Part shown: in pieces, positions 8,680-18,535 of the stretch
Numbering within the stretch: position 1 is the first letter of the stretch
How the letters are laid out: every line of letters begins with the position of its first letter
The notes under the pieces: model-generated
The model's database searches: none
The model's input: the letters and a program-made list of their open reading frames with translations, nothing else
Told to the model about the DNA's origin: nothing
Made by a program: the position numbers and the translations under genes
Source of the DNA: Rhizobium ruizarguesonis
GTDB taxonomy: Bacteria > Pseudomonadota > Alphaproteobacteria > Rhizobiales > Rhizobiaceae
Reading direction: 5' to 3'
Length of the DNA stretch: 64,000 nt
Assembly (NCBI RefSeq): GCF_012349115.1
Contig: NZ_PQIG01000013.1
Location: 124,001 to 188,000 of the forward strand

Positions 8680-9495
8680 ATGAAACCGGCCCGCCTTATA
8701 ATCCTAGCTGTCGCCGTGGTGGCAGCCGGCCTCGCCGGCCTCCTGGCAATGCGCATGGCTGGCAGTGGCGGTGTCGTCACCCAGGTTCAGTCGGTCATCG
8801 AGAAGGAACCGACCGTCAACGTCCTCGTCTCGAGCGCCAATCTGCCGGTCGGCGCAAGGCTGGACGACAAGTTGGTGCACTGGATGGCCTGGCCGCAGGG
8901 CGGCGTCGTCCAGGGCCTCATCACCGAAGCCGACAAGCCGGATGCGATCAAAGATCTGCAGGGCGCCGTCGTGCGCCTGCCGATCTTCGAAGGCGAACCG
9001 ATCCGGCCGGAAAAGATCGCCGATTCCAGCAGCCGCATCCTCTCCTCGCTGTTGCCGGCCGGCAAGCGCGCCGTCGCGACCGAGATATCGGTGGCAACAG
9101 GTGCCGGGGGTTTCATCCTGCCGAACGACCGCGTCGATGTCATCATGGTCCGCAAAGGCACCGAAGCCGACAAGCTCATTACCGAAACCGTGCTGAGCAA
9201 TGTCCGCGTCCTCGCCATCGACCAGCAGATCCAGGAAAAGGACGACGGCTCGAAATCGGTGGTCGGTACGACCGCGACGCTCGAACTCACCCCTGATCAA
9301 ACGAAGGTTCTCGCTGTCGCCCAGCAGATGGCGGACCGGCTGTCGCTCGCGCTGCGCTCGGTCGCCGATGCGCAGGAGCAGGATACGAGTGCCGCCGACT
9401 ATCTCCTGAGCGGTGACAACGGCAGTGCGATCATCCAGGTCATCAAGTCGGGCGCCATCGTCACGGATGCCAGCGCAGCGCCGAAGGCGGAGTAA
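8680..9495 (+). CDS. cpaB: Flp pilus assembly protein CpaB (RcpC)
   Basis: The 271-residue protein has an N-terminal membrane anchor (LIILAVAVVAAGLAGLLAM). A SAF-like domain follows from about residue 45 (VNVLVSSANLPVGARLDDKLV ... FEGEPIRPEKI), then an RcpC-type region (LPNDRVDVIMVRKG, ATLELTPDQTKVLAVAQQM). CpaB works with the secretin in the periplasm. GAGGA lies nine bases before the ATG. It is first in the run cpaB-cpaC-cpaD-cpaE with short or overlapping junctions, so it probably leads the assembly operon. Confidence 0.94.
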   Translation: MKPARLIILAVAVVAAGLAGLLAMRMAGSGGVVTQVQSVIEKEPTVNVLVSSANLPVGARLDDKLVHWMAWPQGGVVQGLITEADKPDAIKDLQGAVVRLPIFEGEPIRPEKIADSSSRILSSLLPAGKRAVATEISVATGAGGFILPNDRVDVIMVRKGTEADKLITETVLSNVRVLAIDQQIQEKDDGSKSVVGTTATLELTPDQTKVLAVAQQMADRLSLALRSVADAQEQDTSAADYLLSGDNGSAIIQVIKSGAIVTDASAAPKAE

Positions 9496-9507
9496 AAGGA
9501 CGTGCAA

Positions 9508-11007
9508 ATGGGCAATTCAACGCGGCGCGCCGGACCTCTCCTGACAGGCTGCCTTTCGCTGGCAATCGGCGTCTCCGGTATAGTGCCGACCTCTTTCGCC
9601 CCGTTTCTCGGCGCCGGCGAGGCGCACGCCGATTCCGATAGCCTGGTCCGGATCTCTCAGACCGGCCCCAATGCCCATCGCCGGCTGAAGCTCGGGCTCA
9701 ACAAGGCCGTCGTCGTCGATCTGCCGGACGACGCGCACGATATCCTCGTCTCCGATCCGACCATGGCCGATGCCGTGACCCGTACCTCGCGGCGCATCTA
9801 CCTGTTCGGCAAGAAGGTCGGCCAGACCAATATCTTCGTCTTCGGTGCCGGTGGACAGGAGATCGTCAATCTCGACATCGAGATCGAACGCGACGTCTCC
9901 GGCCTCGAAGTCAATCTCCGCCGCTTCATTCCCGACTCCAACATCAACGTCGAAATCGTCTCCGACAACATCGTGCTGACCGGCACCGTGCGCACGCCGC
10001 AAGATGCCACGCAGGCGGCCGATCTGGCGCAGGTCTTCCTGAAGGGCGGCGAGGCGACGACCAGAACCGAGACCGCATCCGGCACCGGCGGCGATAGCTC
10101 GGTGGCGCTCTTTGCCGAAAACCGTCAGGCCTCGCAGGTCGTCAATCTTCTGCAGATCGAGGGCGAGGACCAGGTCACTCTCAAGGTGACGATCGCCGAG
10201 GTCCGCCGCGAAGTGCTGAAGCAGCTTGGCTTCGACAACCTCGTTTCCAGTTCCTCCGGCATGACGGTCGCCCAGCTCGGCAGTCCCATCGCCGACAGTG
10301 CCACATCGACGGTTGGCGGCGGTCTGGCGGCGCTCTTCAAGAGCTCGATCGGCAAATATGACATTTCGACGTATCTCAACGCGCTGGAGCAGGCCAAGGT
10401 CGTCAAGACGCTCGCCGAGCCGACGCTGACGGCAATATCGGGTCAGGCCGCGACCTTCAATTCCGGCGGTCAGCAGCTCTATTCGACGACCGACAGCAAC
10501 GGCAACGTCACCGTCACGCCGTTTAACTATGGTATCAACCTCGCCTTCAAGCCGGTCGTGCTGTCATCGGGCCGCATCAGCCTGCAGATCAAGACCAATG
10601 TCTCCGAACCGGTGGCCGGCAGCGGCAACGCCACCTATCAGCGCCGTTCGGCGGAGACCTCGGTGGAGCTGCCCTCGGGCGGTTCGATCGCGCTCGCCGG
10701 CCTGATCCGCGACAACGTTTCTCAGACGATGGGCGGCACGCCCGGCGTCTCGAAGATCCCGCTGCTCGGCACGCTCTTCCGCCAGAAGGGTTTCGAGCGT
10801 CAGGAAACCGAGCTCGTCATCATCGCAACGCCCTATCTGGTGCGTCCGGTGGCGCGCAATCAGCTCAGCCGGCCGGACGACAATTTTAGCCCTGAGAACG
10901 ATGGTGCAACCTTCTTCCTCAACCGTGTCAACAAGGTCTATGGCCGCCGCGAGGCGCCCGTCGCCGACGCGCAGTTCCACGGCTCGATCGGGTTCATCTA
11001 CAAATGA
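9508..11007 (+). CDS. cpaC: Flp pilus outer-membrane secretin
   Basis: CpaC/RcpA forms the outer-membrane channel of the Tad pilus. The 499-residue protein has a signal peptide, the pil_N domain (LGLNKAVVVDLPDDAHDILVSDP), a BON-like segment near residues 130-190, and a C-terminal secretin domain (EPTLTAISGQAATFNSGG, GVSKIPLLGTLFRQKGF, ELVIIATPYLV). A GTG at 9502 is possible, but AAAGGA at 9494-9499 is correctly spaced for the ATG at 9508. Its stop overlaps the cpaD start. Confidence 0.95.
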   Translation: MGNSTRRAGPLLTGCLSLAIGVSGIVPTSFAPFLGAGEAHADSDSLVRISQTGPNAHRRLKLGLNKAVVVDLPDDAHDILVSDPTMADAVTRTSRRIYLFGKKVGQTNIFVFGAGGQEIVNLDIEIERDVSGLEVNLRRFIPDSNINVEIVSDNIVLTGTVRTPQDATQAADLAQVFLKGGEATTRTETASGTGGDSSVALFAENRQASQVVNLLQIEGEDQVTLKVTIAEVRREVLKQLGFDNLVSSSSGMTVAQLGSPIADSATSTVGGGLAALFKSSIGKYDISTYLNALEQAKVVKTLAEPTLTAISGQAATFNSGGQQLYSTTDSNGNVTVTPFNYGINLAFKPVVLSSGRISLQIKTNVSEPVAGSGNATYQRRSAETSVELPSGGSIALAGLIRDNVSQTMGGTPGVSKIPLLGTLFRQKGFERQETELVIIATPYLVRPVARNQLSRPDDNFSPENDGATFFLNRVNKVYGRREAPVADAQFHGSIGFIYK

Positions 11008-11762
11008 GCGGGACACGATCGGCAGCAATGGCACAGAACAGAGATCAGGCGATGGCCCACATGAATTCGACGACACCCCGCTTCGGAATCTCGAAGGCGT
11101 TTTTTGCGACGGCTGCCATTTCGGTGGCCGTCCTTTCCGGATGCGCCGGCCCGCACGACCAACTGACGACCGGCGGCATTCCGGACGATTACCGCGCCCG
11201 CCACCCGATCATCGTGACGGAGGCGGAGCAGACGGTTGATATACCCGTCGCCTCCACCGATCGCCGCCTGACCATCGCCCAGCGCGACCTCATCCGCGGC
11301 TTTGCCGCAAACTATATCTCGCGCGCCTCCGGGCCGGTTTACGTGCTGTCGCCGCAAGGCTCGCCCAATTCCGCGGCGGCCTACCAGCTGCGCAATCAGG
11401 TCCGTGCCGAGCTGACATCGAGGGGGATCGCAAGCTCGAAAATCGTCAACACCTCCTATGCCGCGGCCGGGCCCGGCGATGCGGCGCCGATCCGGCTGAG
11501 CTTTACCGGCACCACCGCGGTCACCACGCAATGCGGTCAGTGGCCGAAGGACATTTCGAACGATTTGACCAACCAGAATTACTATAATTTCGGCTGCGCT
11601 TCGCAGAACAACCTTGCCGCCCAGATTGCCAATCCGGAGGATTTGGTGGCACCCCGCGGCATGACCCCGATCGACGCGCAGCGGCGCAACAATGCCATCC
11701 AGGAATACCGGACGACGACATCGACGATCGAAGATGTTGCCGACAGCAACAGCGGCTTCTGA
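11004..11762 (+). CDS. cpaD: Flp pilus assembly lipoprotein CpaD
   Basis: CpaD (RcpB-like) is an outer-membrane lipoprotein associated with the secretin. A lipobox-type sequence, VAVLSGC, follows a basic N-terminus. The body contains a repeated-hairpin region and a C-terminal segment with paired cysteines (TTQCGQWPKDI and NFGCASQNNLAAQIANPEDLV) typical of the family. The start at 11004 overlaps the cpaC stop as ATGA; internal ATGs at 11028, 11052 and 11061 would still keep the signal peptide, so the exact N-terminus is uncertain. At most 252 residues. Confidence 0.92.
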   Translation: MSGTRSAAMAQNRDQAMAHMNSTTPRFGISKAFFATAAISVAVLSGCAGPHDQLTTGGIPDDYRARHPIIVTEAEQTVDIPVASTDRRLTIAQRDLIRGFAANYISRASGPVYVLSPQGSPNSAAAYQLRNQVRAELTSRGIASSKIVNTSYAAAGPGDAAPIRLSFTGTTAVTTQCGQWPKDISNDLTNQNYYNFGCASQNNLAAQIANPEDLVAPRGMTPIDAQRRNNAIQEYRTTTSTIEDVADSNSGF

Positions 11763-11776
11763 GGCGGAACGAGACG

Positions 11777-13054
11777 ATGAGCGCGATCGAATACGAAATC
11801 AGGAATCCCAGCGAGCTTCGCCACGCCGAGGAGGCGGTGCGCATGGCGGATCTGGAAAACATGCGGCCGCTGCCGCGCATCTCCGTCCACGCCTTCTGCG
11901 AGAGCGAGGCCCTGCAGCGTGTCATGGAACGCTGCGCCAATGATCGGCGCGTGGCGAAGGTCAGCATGCGCATCACCAGCGGCGGCACCGCCGCTGCCGC
12001 CAATATGTTTTCCGGCGCCCCGACACCGAACCTCATCATTCTCGAGACCAAGGCGAATGCCGCGAACCTGCTCGCTGAACTCGCGCCGCTTGCCGCGGTC
12101 TGCGATCCGACGACCAAAGTCGTCATTATCGGTTATTACAACGATATCGGGCTTTATCGCGAACTCATCCGCAACGGCATTTCCGAATATATGGTCCAGC
12201 CCGTTGCCATGCCCGATATCCTTGCGGCGATGGCCTCGATCTTCGTCGATCCGGACGCCGAGCCGCTCGGTCGCAGCATCGCCTTCATCGGCTCGAAGGG
12301 TGGCACCGGCGCCTCGACCATCGCGCATAATTGCGCTTTCGGCATTTCCAATCTCTTCTCCACCGAGACAATCCTCGCCGATCTCGACCTGCCCTATGGT
12401 ACGGCGAACATCGATTTCGACCAGGATCCGGCCCAGGGCATCGCCGAAGCGGTCTTCGCGCCCGATCGTCTCGACGAGGTCTTCCTCGACCGCCTGCTGA
12501 CGAAATGCTCCGAGCATCTGTCGCTGCTTGCGGCACCCTCGCTGCTCGACCGTGCCTATGATTTCGACGGCCAGGCTTTCCAGCCGGTGCTCGATGTTCT
12601 GCAGCGCAGCGCGCCCGTCACCGTGCTCGATGTTCCGCATGTATGGTCGGAATGGACGCGCTCGGTGCTATCGAGCGTCGACGAGGTGGTCATCGCAGCG
12701 GTTCCCGATCTCGCCAATCTGCGCAACGCCAAGAACATGCTGGACGCGTTGCGCAAGATGCGACCGAACGACAGGCCGCCGCATCTCATCCTCAATCAGG
12801 TCGGTATGCCGAAACGTCCGGAGATTTCGCCGTCGGATTTTTGTGAACCGCTGGAAATCGATCCGATCGCGATCATCCCCTTCGACATCAATCTTTTCGG
12901 CAACGCCGCCAATAGCGGCCGGATGATCTCGGAAGTCGACCCGAAGTCGCCGACAGCCGAGACCTTTTCGCAGATATCGCACATCGTGACCGGCCGTGTC
13001 GCGATCAAGAAGGCAAAGAAGGGCGGCCTGATGGGCCTCCTGAAGCGCAAGTAG
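11777..13054 (+). CDS. cpaE: Pilus localisation ATPase CpaE (ParA/MinD family)
   Basis: CpaE/TadZ directs the Tad machine to its cell location. The 425-residue protein has an N-terminal receiver-like domain (about 35-150, including VVIIGYYNDIGLYRELIRNGISEYM). A ParA/MinD-like ATPase domain follows with a deviant P-loop in GSKGGTGASTIAHN and the switch LADLDLPYGTANIDFD. The C-terminus is basic (KKAKKGGLMGLLKRK). GGAACGAG precedes the ATG. A mosaic repeat separates it from cpaF. Confidence 0.94.
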   Translation: MSAIEYEIRNPSELRHAEEAVRMADLENMRPLPRISVHAFCESEALQRVMERCANDRRVAKVSMRITSGGTAAAANMFSGAPTPNLIILETKANAANLLAELAPLAAVCDPTTKVVIIGYYNDIGLYRELIRNGISEYMVQPVAMPDILAAMASIFVDPDAEPLGRSIAFIGSKGGTGASTIAHNCAFGISNLFSTETILADLDLPYGTANIDFDQDPAQGIAEAVFAPDRLDEVFLDRLLTKCSEHLSLLAAPSLLDRAYDFDGQAFQPVLDVLQRSAPVTVLDVPHVWSEWTRSVLSSVDEVVIAAVPDLANLRNAKNMLDALRKMRPNDRPPHLILNQVGMPKRPEISPSDFCEPLEIDPIAIIPFDINLFGNAANSGRMISEVDPKSPTAETFSQISHIVTGRVAIKKAKKGGLMGLLKRK

Positions 13055-13059
13055 ACGAT

Positions 13060-13160
13060 GAGCAATTCCAGCAAAAGTGTGCAGCGGTTTTGCGTCCGGA
13101 ATTGCGTGAAAACAAAAAGATAGAGCATTTCCGTGACTCGGAGAGATCGGGAAATGCCCT
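13060..13160. repeat. Mosaic intergenic repeat B, copy 1
   Basis: GAGCAATTCC...GGAATTGC forms the first dyad, followed by a GAGCATTTCC/GGGAAATGC dyad. The first half is nearly identical to 38731-38785. It fills the cpaE-cpaF gap, starting six bases after the cpaE stop. Confidence 0.85.
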
Positions 13161-13186
13161 AGAACGAGCAGATTGGATCGAGTGGC

Positions 13187-14665
13187 ATGTTTGGAAAACG
13201 CGGAAACGAAGGTTCCGGAAAGGTCGGAGGAGCGATTGCTCCACCGCCGCCGGCTCCGGCCGCCGCCGCCCCTGCGGTCTCTTCCCCCTCCATTCTGGTC
13301 GAACCCTCGCGCGAGCCCGTGCGCCAGCAGGTGACGCCACCGCCGATGCAGACGCCGCAACGCAAGCGCCCGGCCCGCACCGATGAATATTACGACACCA
13401 AGGCGCAGGTCTTTTCCGCGCTGATCGATACGATCGATCTCTCGCAGCTTTCCAAGCTCGACGGCGAAAGCGCCCGCGAGGAAATCCGCGACATCGTCAA
13501 CGACATCATCACCATCAAGAACTTTGCGATGTCGATCTCCGAGCAGGAAGAGCTGCTCGAGGATATCTGCAACGACGTCCTCGGTTACGGCCCGCTGGAG
13601 CCGTTGCTCGCGCGCGACGATATTGCCGACATCATGGTCAACGGCGCCGGACAGACGTTCATCGAAGTCGGCGGCAAGACGATCGAATCGGAGATCCGCT
13701 TCCGCGACAATGCGCAGCTTCTCTCGATCTGCCAACGCATCGTCAGCCAGGTCGGCCGCCGTGTCGACGAATCGAGCCCGATCTGCGACGCCCGCCTGCC
13801 GGATGGCTCGCGCGTCAACGTCATCGCGCCGCCGCTGTCGATCGACGGGCCGGCGCTCACCATCCGCAAGTTCAAGAAGGACAAGCTGACGCTCGATCAG
13901 CTCGTCCGTTTCGGCGCGATCACGCCGGAAGGCGCAACCGTGCTGCAGATCATTGGACGCGTGCGCTGCAACGTCGTCATTTCAGGCGGCACCGGCTCGG
14001 GTAAAACCACGCTTCTGAACTGCCTCACCAATTATATCGACAGGGACGAGCGCGTCATCACCTGCGAGGATACGGCCGAACTGCAGCTGCAGCAGCCGCA
14101 TGTCGTCCGTCTCGAAACGCGCCCGCCGAATATCGAAGGCGAGGGCGAGATCACCATGCGCGATCTCGTCAAGAACTGCCTGCGTATGCGTCCCGAGCGC
14201 ATCATCGTCGGCGAAGTGCGCGGACCGGAGGTTTTCGACCTGCTGCAGGCGATGAACACCGGTCACGACGGCTCGATGGGCACGATCCACGCCAACACGC
14301 CGCGCGAATGCCTGAGCCGTATCGAATCGATGATCGCCATGGGCGGCTTTACCCTGCCGGCAAAGACGGTGCGCGAGATCATTTCCAGCTCGGTCGACGT
14401 CGTCATTCAGGCGGCGCGCCTTCGTGACGGTTCGCGCCGCATCACCCAGATCACCGAGGTGATCGGCATGGAAGGCGACGTCATCATCACCCAGGATCTG
14501 ATGCGCTACGAGATCGAAGGCGAGGATGCAAACGGCCGCCTGATCGGCCGGCACATGTCGACCGGCGTTGGCAAGCCGCATTTCTGGGATCGCGCCCGCT
14601 ACTTCAACGAGGAAAAACGTCTTGCCGCTGCTCTCGACGCGATGGAAGCGAAAACGAAGGAATAG
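13187..14665 (+). CDS. cpaF: Flp pilus secretion ATPase CpaF (TadA)
   Basis: CpaF is the hexameric cytoplasmic ATPase that powers pilus extension and retraction. The 492 residues have a Pro/Ala-rich N-terminal extension and then an N-terminal domain ([14 protein letters not shown]). The GspE/TadA core has Walker A in [15 protein letters not shown] (about residue 266), an Asp box ([13 protein letters not shown]), Walker B ([14 protein letters not shown]) and a His box ([16 protein letters not shown]). Length and motifs are typical. Because a repeat precedes it, cpaF-tadB-tadC may have its own promoter or be read through from cpaE. Confidence 0.96.
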   Translation: MFGKRGNEGSGKVGGAIAPPPPAPAAAAPAVSSPSILVEPSREPVRQQVTPPPMQTPQRKRPARTDEYYDTKAQVFSALIDTIDLSQLSKLDGESAREEIRDIVNDIITIKNFAMSISEQEELLEDICNDVLGYGPLEPLLARDDIADIMVNGAGQTFIEVGGKTIESEIRFRDNAQLLSICQRIVSQVGRRVDESSPICDARLPDGSRVNVIAPPLSIDGPALTIRKFKKDKLTLDQLVRFGAITPEGATVLQIIGRVRCNVVISGGTGSGKTTLLNCLTNYIDRDERVITCEDTAELQLQQPHVVRLETRPPNIEGEGEITMRDLVKNCLRMRPERIIVGEVRGPEVFDLLQAMNTGHDGSMGTIHANTPRECLSRIESMIAMGGFTLPAKTVREIISSSVDVVIQAARLRDGSRRITQITEVIGMEGDVIITQDLMRYEIEGEDANGRLIGRHMSTGVGKPHFWDRARYFNEEKRLAAALDAMEAKTKE

Positions 14666-14670
14666 GTGAG

Positions 14671-15678
14671 ATGTTCGGGTTCGATCCGGTAGTGTTGGCA
14701 ATCATCGTCCTCGCCGCCGTCTCCGCGGCGGCGGTCGCCTATGCCCTGTTGTTTTCGAAGATCGAGGCCGACAAGAAATCGGCAAGCCGCATCAACCGCG
14801 TCAAGTCGGCCGAAAGCGACCGGGTCAAGGTCAAGGCGGCCCGTGACCGGGTGCAGGAGCTGTCCAAGCGCCGCAAATCGGTGCAGGACAATCTGAAGGA
14901 TCTGGAAAAGCGCCAGCATGAAAAGACCAAGAAGACCCTCTCGATGAAATCCCGGCTGGTGCAGGCCGGCCTGACGATCACACCGGCGAAATTCTATCTC
15001 ATCAGCGCCATCTTCGCCTCCGTGCTGCTGTTCGTCGCCTTAGTCGTTGGTGTATCGTGGATGGTCATGGTCGGTATCGCCGTCGTCGCCGGTCTCGGCC
15101 TGCCGCGCTGGGTCCTCGGCTTTCTGATCAAGCGCCGCCAGACCAAGTTCCTCAACGAACTCCCCAATGCGCTTGACGTCATCACGCGCTCGATCAAATC
15201 GGGTCTGCCGCTCAACGATGCCATCCGCCTTATCGCCACCGAAGGCACCGACCCGGTGAAGAGCGAATTCCGGCGCGTAATCGAGGCGCAGCAGGTGGGT
15301 CTCAGCATCCCCGACGCCTGCGCCCGCATGACGATCCATATGCCGCTCCAGGAAGTCAACTTCTTCGCCATCGTCATCGCCATCCAGTCGCAGGCCGGCG
15401 GCAATCTGTCGGAAGCGATCGGCAATCTCTCCAAGGTACTGCGCGAGCGCAGGAAGATGAAGGCCAAGGTCCAGGCGCTGTCGATGGAAGCCAAGGCATC
15501 GGCAGTCATCATCGGCGCTCTACCCTTCATCGTCGCGACCCTCGTCTATCTCACCTCGCCGAATTACATGATGATCCTTTTCACCGATCCGCGCGGCCAT
15601 TTCATCATGGGTTTCTCGGCGATCTGGATGTCGATCGGCATCTTCGTCATGCGCAACATGGTCAATTTTGACATCTAG
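14671..15678 (+). CDS. tadB: Tad pilus inner-membrane platform protein TadB
   Basis: TadB is one of two GspF-like platform proteins that couple the CpaF motor to the pilus. The 335 residues have an N-terminal helix (VVLAIIVLAAVSAAAVAYALL), a charged coiled-coil-like stretch (about 30-90), two central helices, the type II secretion F domain (LPNALDVITRSIKSGLPLNDAIRLIA, IQSQAGGNLSEAIGNLSKVLRERRKM) and a C-terminal pair of helices. The gap to cpaF is five bases and to tadC fifteen. Confidence 0.94.
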   Translation: MFGFDPVVLAIIVLAAVSAAAVAYALLFSKIEADKKSASRINRVKSAESDRVKVKAARDRVQELSKRRKSVQDNLKDLEKRQHEKTKKTLSMKSRLVQAGLTITPAKFYLISAIFASVLLFVALVVGVSWMVMVGIAVVAGLGLPRWVLGFLIKRRQTKFLNELPNALDVITRSIKSGLPLNDAIRLIATEGTDPVKSEFRRVIEAQQVGLSIPDACARMTIHMPLQEVNFFAIVIAIQSQAGGNLSEAIGNLSKVLRERRKMKAKVQALSMEAKASAVIIGALPFIVATLVYLTSPNYMMILFTDPRGHFIMGFSAIWMSIGIFVMRNMVNFDI

Positions 15679-15693
15679 CCGGAAGGAAGCACC

Positions 15694-16680
15694 ATGTCGC
15701 AGGACCTTGCCGCAACGCTGACCAATTCGAGCATGCTGATCGCCGTCTTCGTTGCGATCGCGGTCTTCGCCACCTTTTACACGATCGCCATTCCCTTCTT
15801 CGAGCGCGGCGATCTCAACAAGCGCATGAAGGCGGTTTCGACCGAGCGCGAGCAGATCCGTGCCCGTGAACGCGCCCGCATGAACATGGAAACCGGTGCC
15901 AACAAGGCATCGCTCCGGAGCCAGAACAATCGCTCGGTCCGCCAGATCGTCGAGCGCTTCAACCTGCGCAAGGCGCTCGTCGACGACAATACGGTCAACA
16001 AGCTGCGTGCCGCCGGTTTCCGCTCGGAGAATGCGCTGAATACCTTTCTCGTGGCGCGTTTCCTGTTGCCCTTCCTTTTTCTGACGCTTGCCGCCGTCTG
16101 GGTCTTCGGACTCGGCAATCTCGCCGGAAGAGGCATGCCCATCCGTCTCTTCGCCGTCATCGGCGTTGGTTATCTCGGCTTCTACGCGCCAAACATCTAT
16201 ATCTCGAACCGCATGGGCAAGCGCCAGCACTCGATCAAGCGCGCTTGGCCGGATGCGCTGGACCTGATGTTGATCTGCGTCGAATCCGGCATCTCGATCG
16301 AGGCTGCGATGCGTCGTGTGTCCGAAGAACTCGGCGAGCAGTCGCCGGCACTCGCCGAGGAGATGGTGCTGACCACGGCCGAGCTCTCCTTCCTGCCGGA
16401 TCGCCGCGTGGCGCTCGAAAATCTTGCCACGCGCACCCAGATCGAGTTGGTACGTTCGGTGACTCAGGCGCTGATCCAAGCCGATCGCTACGGTACGCCG
16501 GTCGCGCAGGCGCTGCGCGTTCTCGCCCAGGAAGGACGCGACGAACGCATGAACGAAGCGGAAAAGAAGGCGGCTGCCCTGCCGCCGAAGCTGACGGTGC
16601 CGATGATCCTGTTCTTCCTGCCGGTGCTGATCGCCGTCATTCTCGGTCCGGCTGGCATCCAGGTGTCAGACAAGTTCTGA
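15694..16680 (+). CDS. tadC: Tad pilus inner-membrane platform protein TadC
   Basis: TadC is the partner of TadB. The 328 residues contain an N-terminal helix, two middle helices (FLVARFLLPFLFLTLAAVWVF and the one near GVGYLGFYAPNIY), the type II secretion F domain (PDALDLMLICVESGISIEAAMRRV, SVTQALIQADRYGTPVAQALRVLAQ) and a final helix (MILFFLPVLIAVILGPAG). GGAAGGA lies before the ATG. It ends the main pilus operon; TadD follows only after an unrelated exporter gene and on the other strand. Confidence 0.94.
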   Translation: MSQDLAATLTNSSMLIAVFVAIAVFATFYTIAIPFFERGDLNKRMKAVSTEREQIRARERARMNMETGANKASLRSQNNRSVRQIVERFNLRKALVDDNTVNKLRAAGFRSENALNTFLVARFLLPFLFLTLAAVWVFGLGNLAGRGMPIRLFAVIGVGYLGFYAPNIYISNRMGKRQHSIKRAWPDALDLMLICVESGISIEAAMRRVSEELGEQSPALAEEMVLTTAELSFLPDRRVALENLATRTQIELVRSVTQALIQADRYGTPVAQALRVLAQEGRDERMNEAEKKAAALPPKLTVPMILFFLPVLIAVILGPAGIQVSDKF

Positions 16681-16876
16681 CGGTTGAGCCGGAAAGAGGC
16701 GACCGCTTTCGGCAGAAGACGACGATGTGCATCAAGGACCATCGGTCCGATCCGCAGCCTTAAACGCGCGTGACCGCCGCCTGTAGAGCTGATAAATGGG
16801 ATGGACGACCATCGGCAAGCGCAGGCGCCCCCCGCGGCGCCCCTGACGTTCGTTCAATCCAAAAGAGAGGTTTCCA

Positions 16877-17509
16877 ATGTCTTCTGCGGGCATTTTCATC
16901 AGCATCGTGGCAGCCTTGGCCGTCGGCGCGATGAGCCCCGGCCCGAGTTTCGTCGTCGTCTCCAGGATCGCCATCTCGCGTTCGAGGCTGGATGGCCTTG
17001 CGGCAGCATTCGGCATGGGCGCCGGCGGTGTCGTTTTTGCCGTGCTGGCGCTTGCCGGGCTGACGGCGCTGCTGTCTCAGTTCGAATGGCTCTATGTCCT
17101 GCTGAAGGTCGCAGGCGGCGCCTATCTCGTCTATATCGCCGTCAATATCTGGAGGAGCGCTGGTCAGCCGCTCGAGGTCTCCGACACCGTCAACGGCAAT
17201 CGCGCGCCGAGGCTGAGCTTCATGACCGCGCTGCTGACCCAACTCAGCAACCCGAAGACCATCATCGTCTATGCCAGCATCTTTGCCGCACTTTTACCGA
17301 GAACGGTGCCGCTCAGTCTCATCGTCGCGCTGCCGCTCGGTGTCTTCGTCGTGGAGGCGGGGTGGTATTCGATCGTCGCCTTCGCTTTTTCGGCTCGCCA
17401 CCCGCGGCGGCTCTATCTTGCCGCCAAGAGCTGGATCGACCGCAGCGCGGGTGTCGTCATGGCCGGCCTCGGCCTCCGGCTCATTCTCGCGGGCGTAAGT
17501 GATCGATAG
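16877..17509 (+). CDS. LysE/RhtB-family amino-acid exporter
   Basis: The 210-residue membrane protein belongs to the LysE translocator family. It has an N-terminal helix ending in the family signature SPGPSFVVV, then RLDGLAAAFGMGAGGVVFAVLALAG, a charged centre, and further helices (about six in all). These proteins export amino acids or their derivatives; the substrate is not readable from sequence. AGAGAGG lies before the ATG. It interrupts the pilus gene set, lying between tadC and the convergent tadD-like gene. Confidence 0.9.
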   Translation: MSSAGIFISIVAALAVGAMSPGPSFVVVSRIAISRSRLDGLAAAFGMGAGGVVFAVLALAGLTALLSQFEWLYVLLKVAGGAYLVYIAVNIWRSAGQPLEVSDTVNGNRAPRLSFMTALLTQLSNPKTIIVYASIFAALLPRTVPLSLIVALPLGVFVVEAGWYSIVAFAFSARHPRRLYLAAKSWIDRSAGVVMAGLGLRLILAGVSDR

Positions 17510-17556
17510 GTTGTCGCACGTGACTTCGGACGCACTCAAGCGCTGAGGAGATCCGG

Positions 17557-18393
17557 TCAGTTGGTATTGCTGCTGTCCGCTGCGCCCGGCGTCTTGTCCT
17601 TGGCGGCGAGTCTCTGCCACGAATTCTGCTGCGAGAGCATGCCTCTGAGATAGGCGACATTGGCATCGGCCTGTTGCGGCGAAAGTTCGCGCCGCGCGAT
17701 CTGCTCGGCTTCCGGGAAACGTCCTTGCAGACCGACGACGAGGGCAAGGTTCTGCCGGACGCGGCTGTCGGCCGTCGGCTGGCTGGCGGCGGAGCGCAGA
17801 TAGGTTTCGGCCGTGCGCAGATCGCCGGTCAGCACGTAGGACATGCCGAGGTTGGAGAGGATGGAGGGCTCGTTCGGCTGGATGTCGAGCGCGTCGCGGT
17901 AGCGCTGCCTGGCATCGCTTGCCCGGCCCATCTGGTCGAGGATCGCGCCTTGGGCCGAGACCAGCTTCCAGTCCGGACGGTCGGGTGTCTGGGCGCGGCC
18001 GATCGTGTCGAGCGCCTGCTGGAACTGGCCGGCCGCCGCCTGCGCCTTGCCGTAGGCGGCCAGCACGTTGCGGTCGCCGGGATTGGCGATCGCCACCTGC
18101 TGCATGACGGCGAGCGCCTGGGTGTCGCGGCCGTTCATGCGCAGCAGATTGGCATAATTGACGCCGGTGACGGGATCACGCGGGTTCTTTTCATAGGCCT
18201 GGCCGAGCCGGTCCGTCGCCGAGCGCAGCTCGGTCGCGTCCATCTCTTCAACCGGCTTGGTGAGCTTCGGCACCGAGCCGGTTGTCATCCGGTCCTTGGT
18301 CGTCGAGCAGCCGGCAAGCGCCAAGACGATCAGCGAGGCCGCAGCGCCCTGCAGGATACGATTCGTGAATATGGTGGTGAGCGAGGCAGGCAT
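17557..18393 (-). CDS. tadD: TadD-like TPR lipoprotein
   Basis: The 278-residue product has a lipoprotein signal (ILQGAAASLIVLALAGCSTT) and at least four tetratricopeptide-type units between residues 55 and 230, such as DPVTGVNYANLLRMNG and NEPSILSNLGMSYVLTGD. TadD is the pilotin-like factor needed for secretin assembly in Tad systems; the assignment rests on fold plus location. The start at 18393 has AGGA eight bases upstream; a longer frame to 18474 lacks a signal peptide at its start. It reads toward the cpa operon. Confidence 0.87.
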   Translation of the reverse strand: MPASLTTIFTNRILQGAAASLIVLALAGCSTTKDRMTTGSVPKLTKPVEEMDATELRSATDRLGQAYEKNPRDPVTGVNYANLLRMNGRDTQALAVMQQVAIANPGDRNVLAAYGKAQAAAGQFQQALDTIGRAQTPDRPDWKLVSAQGAILDQMGRASDARQRYRDALDIQPNEPSILSNLGMSYVLTGDLRTAETYLRSAASQPTADSRVRQNLALVVGLQGRFPEAEQIARRELSPQQADANVAYLRGMLSQQNSWQRLAAKDKTPGAADSSNTN

Positions 18394-18535
18394 GACGCGT
18401 TCCTGGATTCCGAAATCGGCGCCTGACCTCGAAGCGGAACAGGGAAAGGTTTGACGCAATCTTCGCTCCAGCAATAGTCTGTTAACCCTAACAGACCGTT
18501 AAGGAACGATTCCTTACGACCGCCGAAGGACAATC

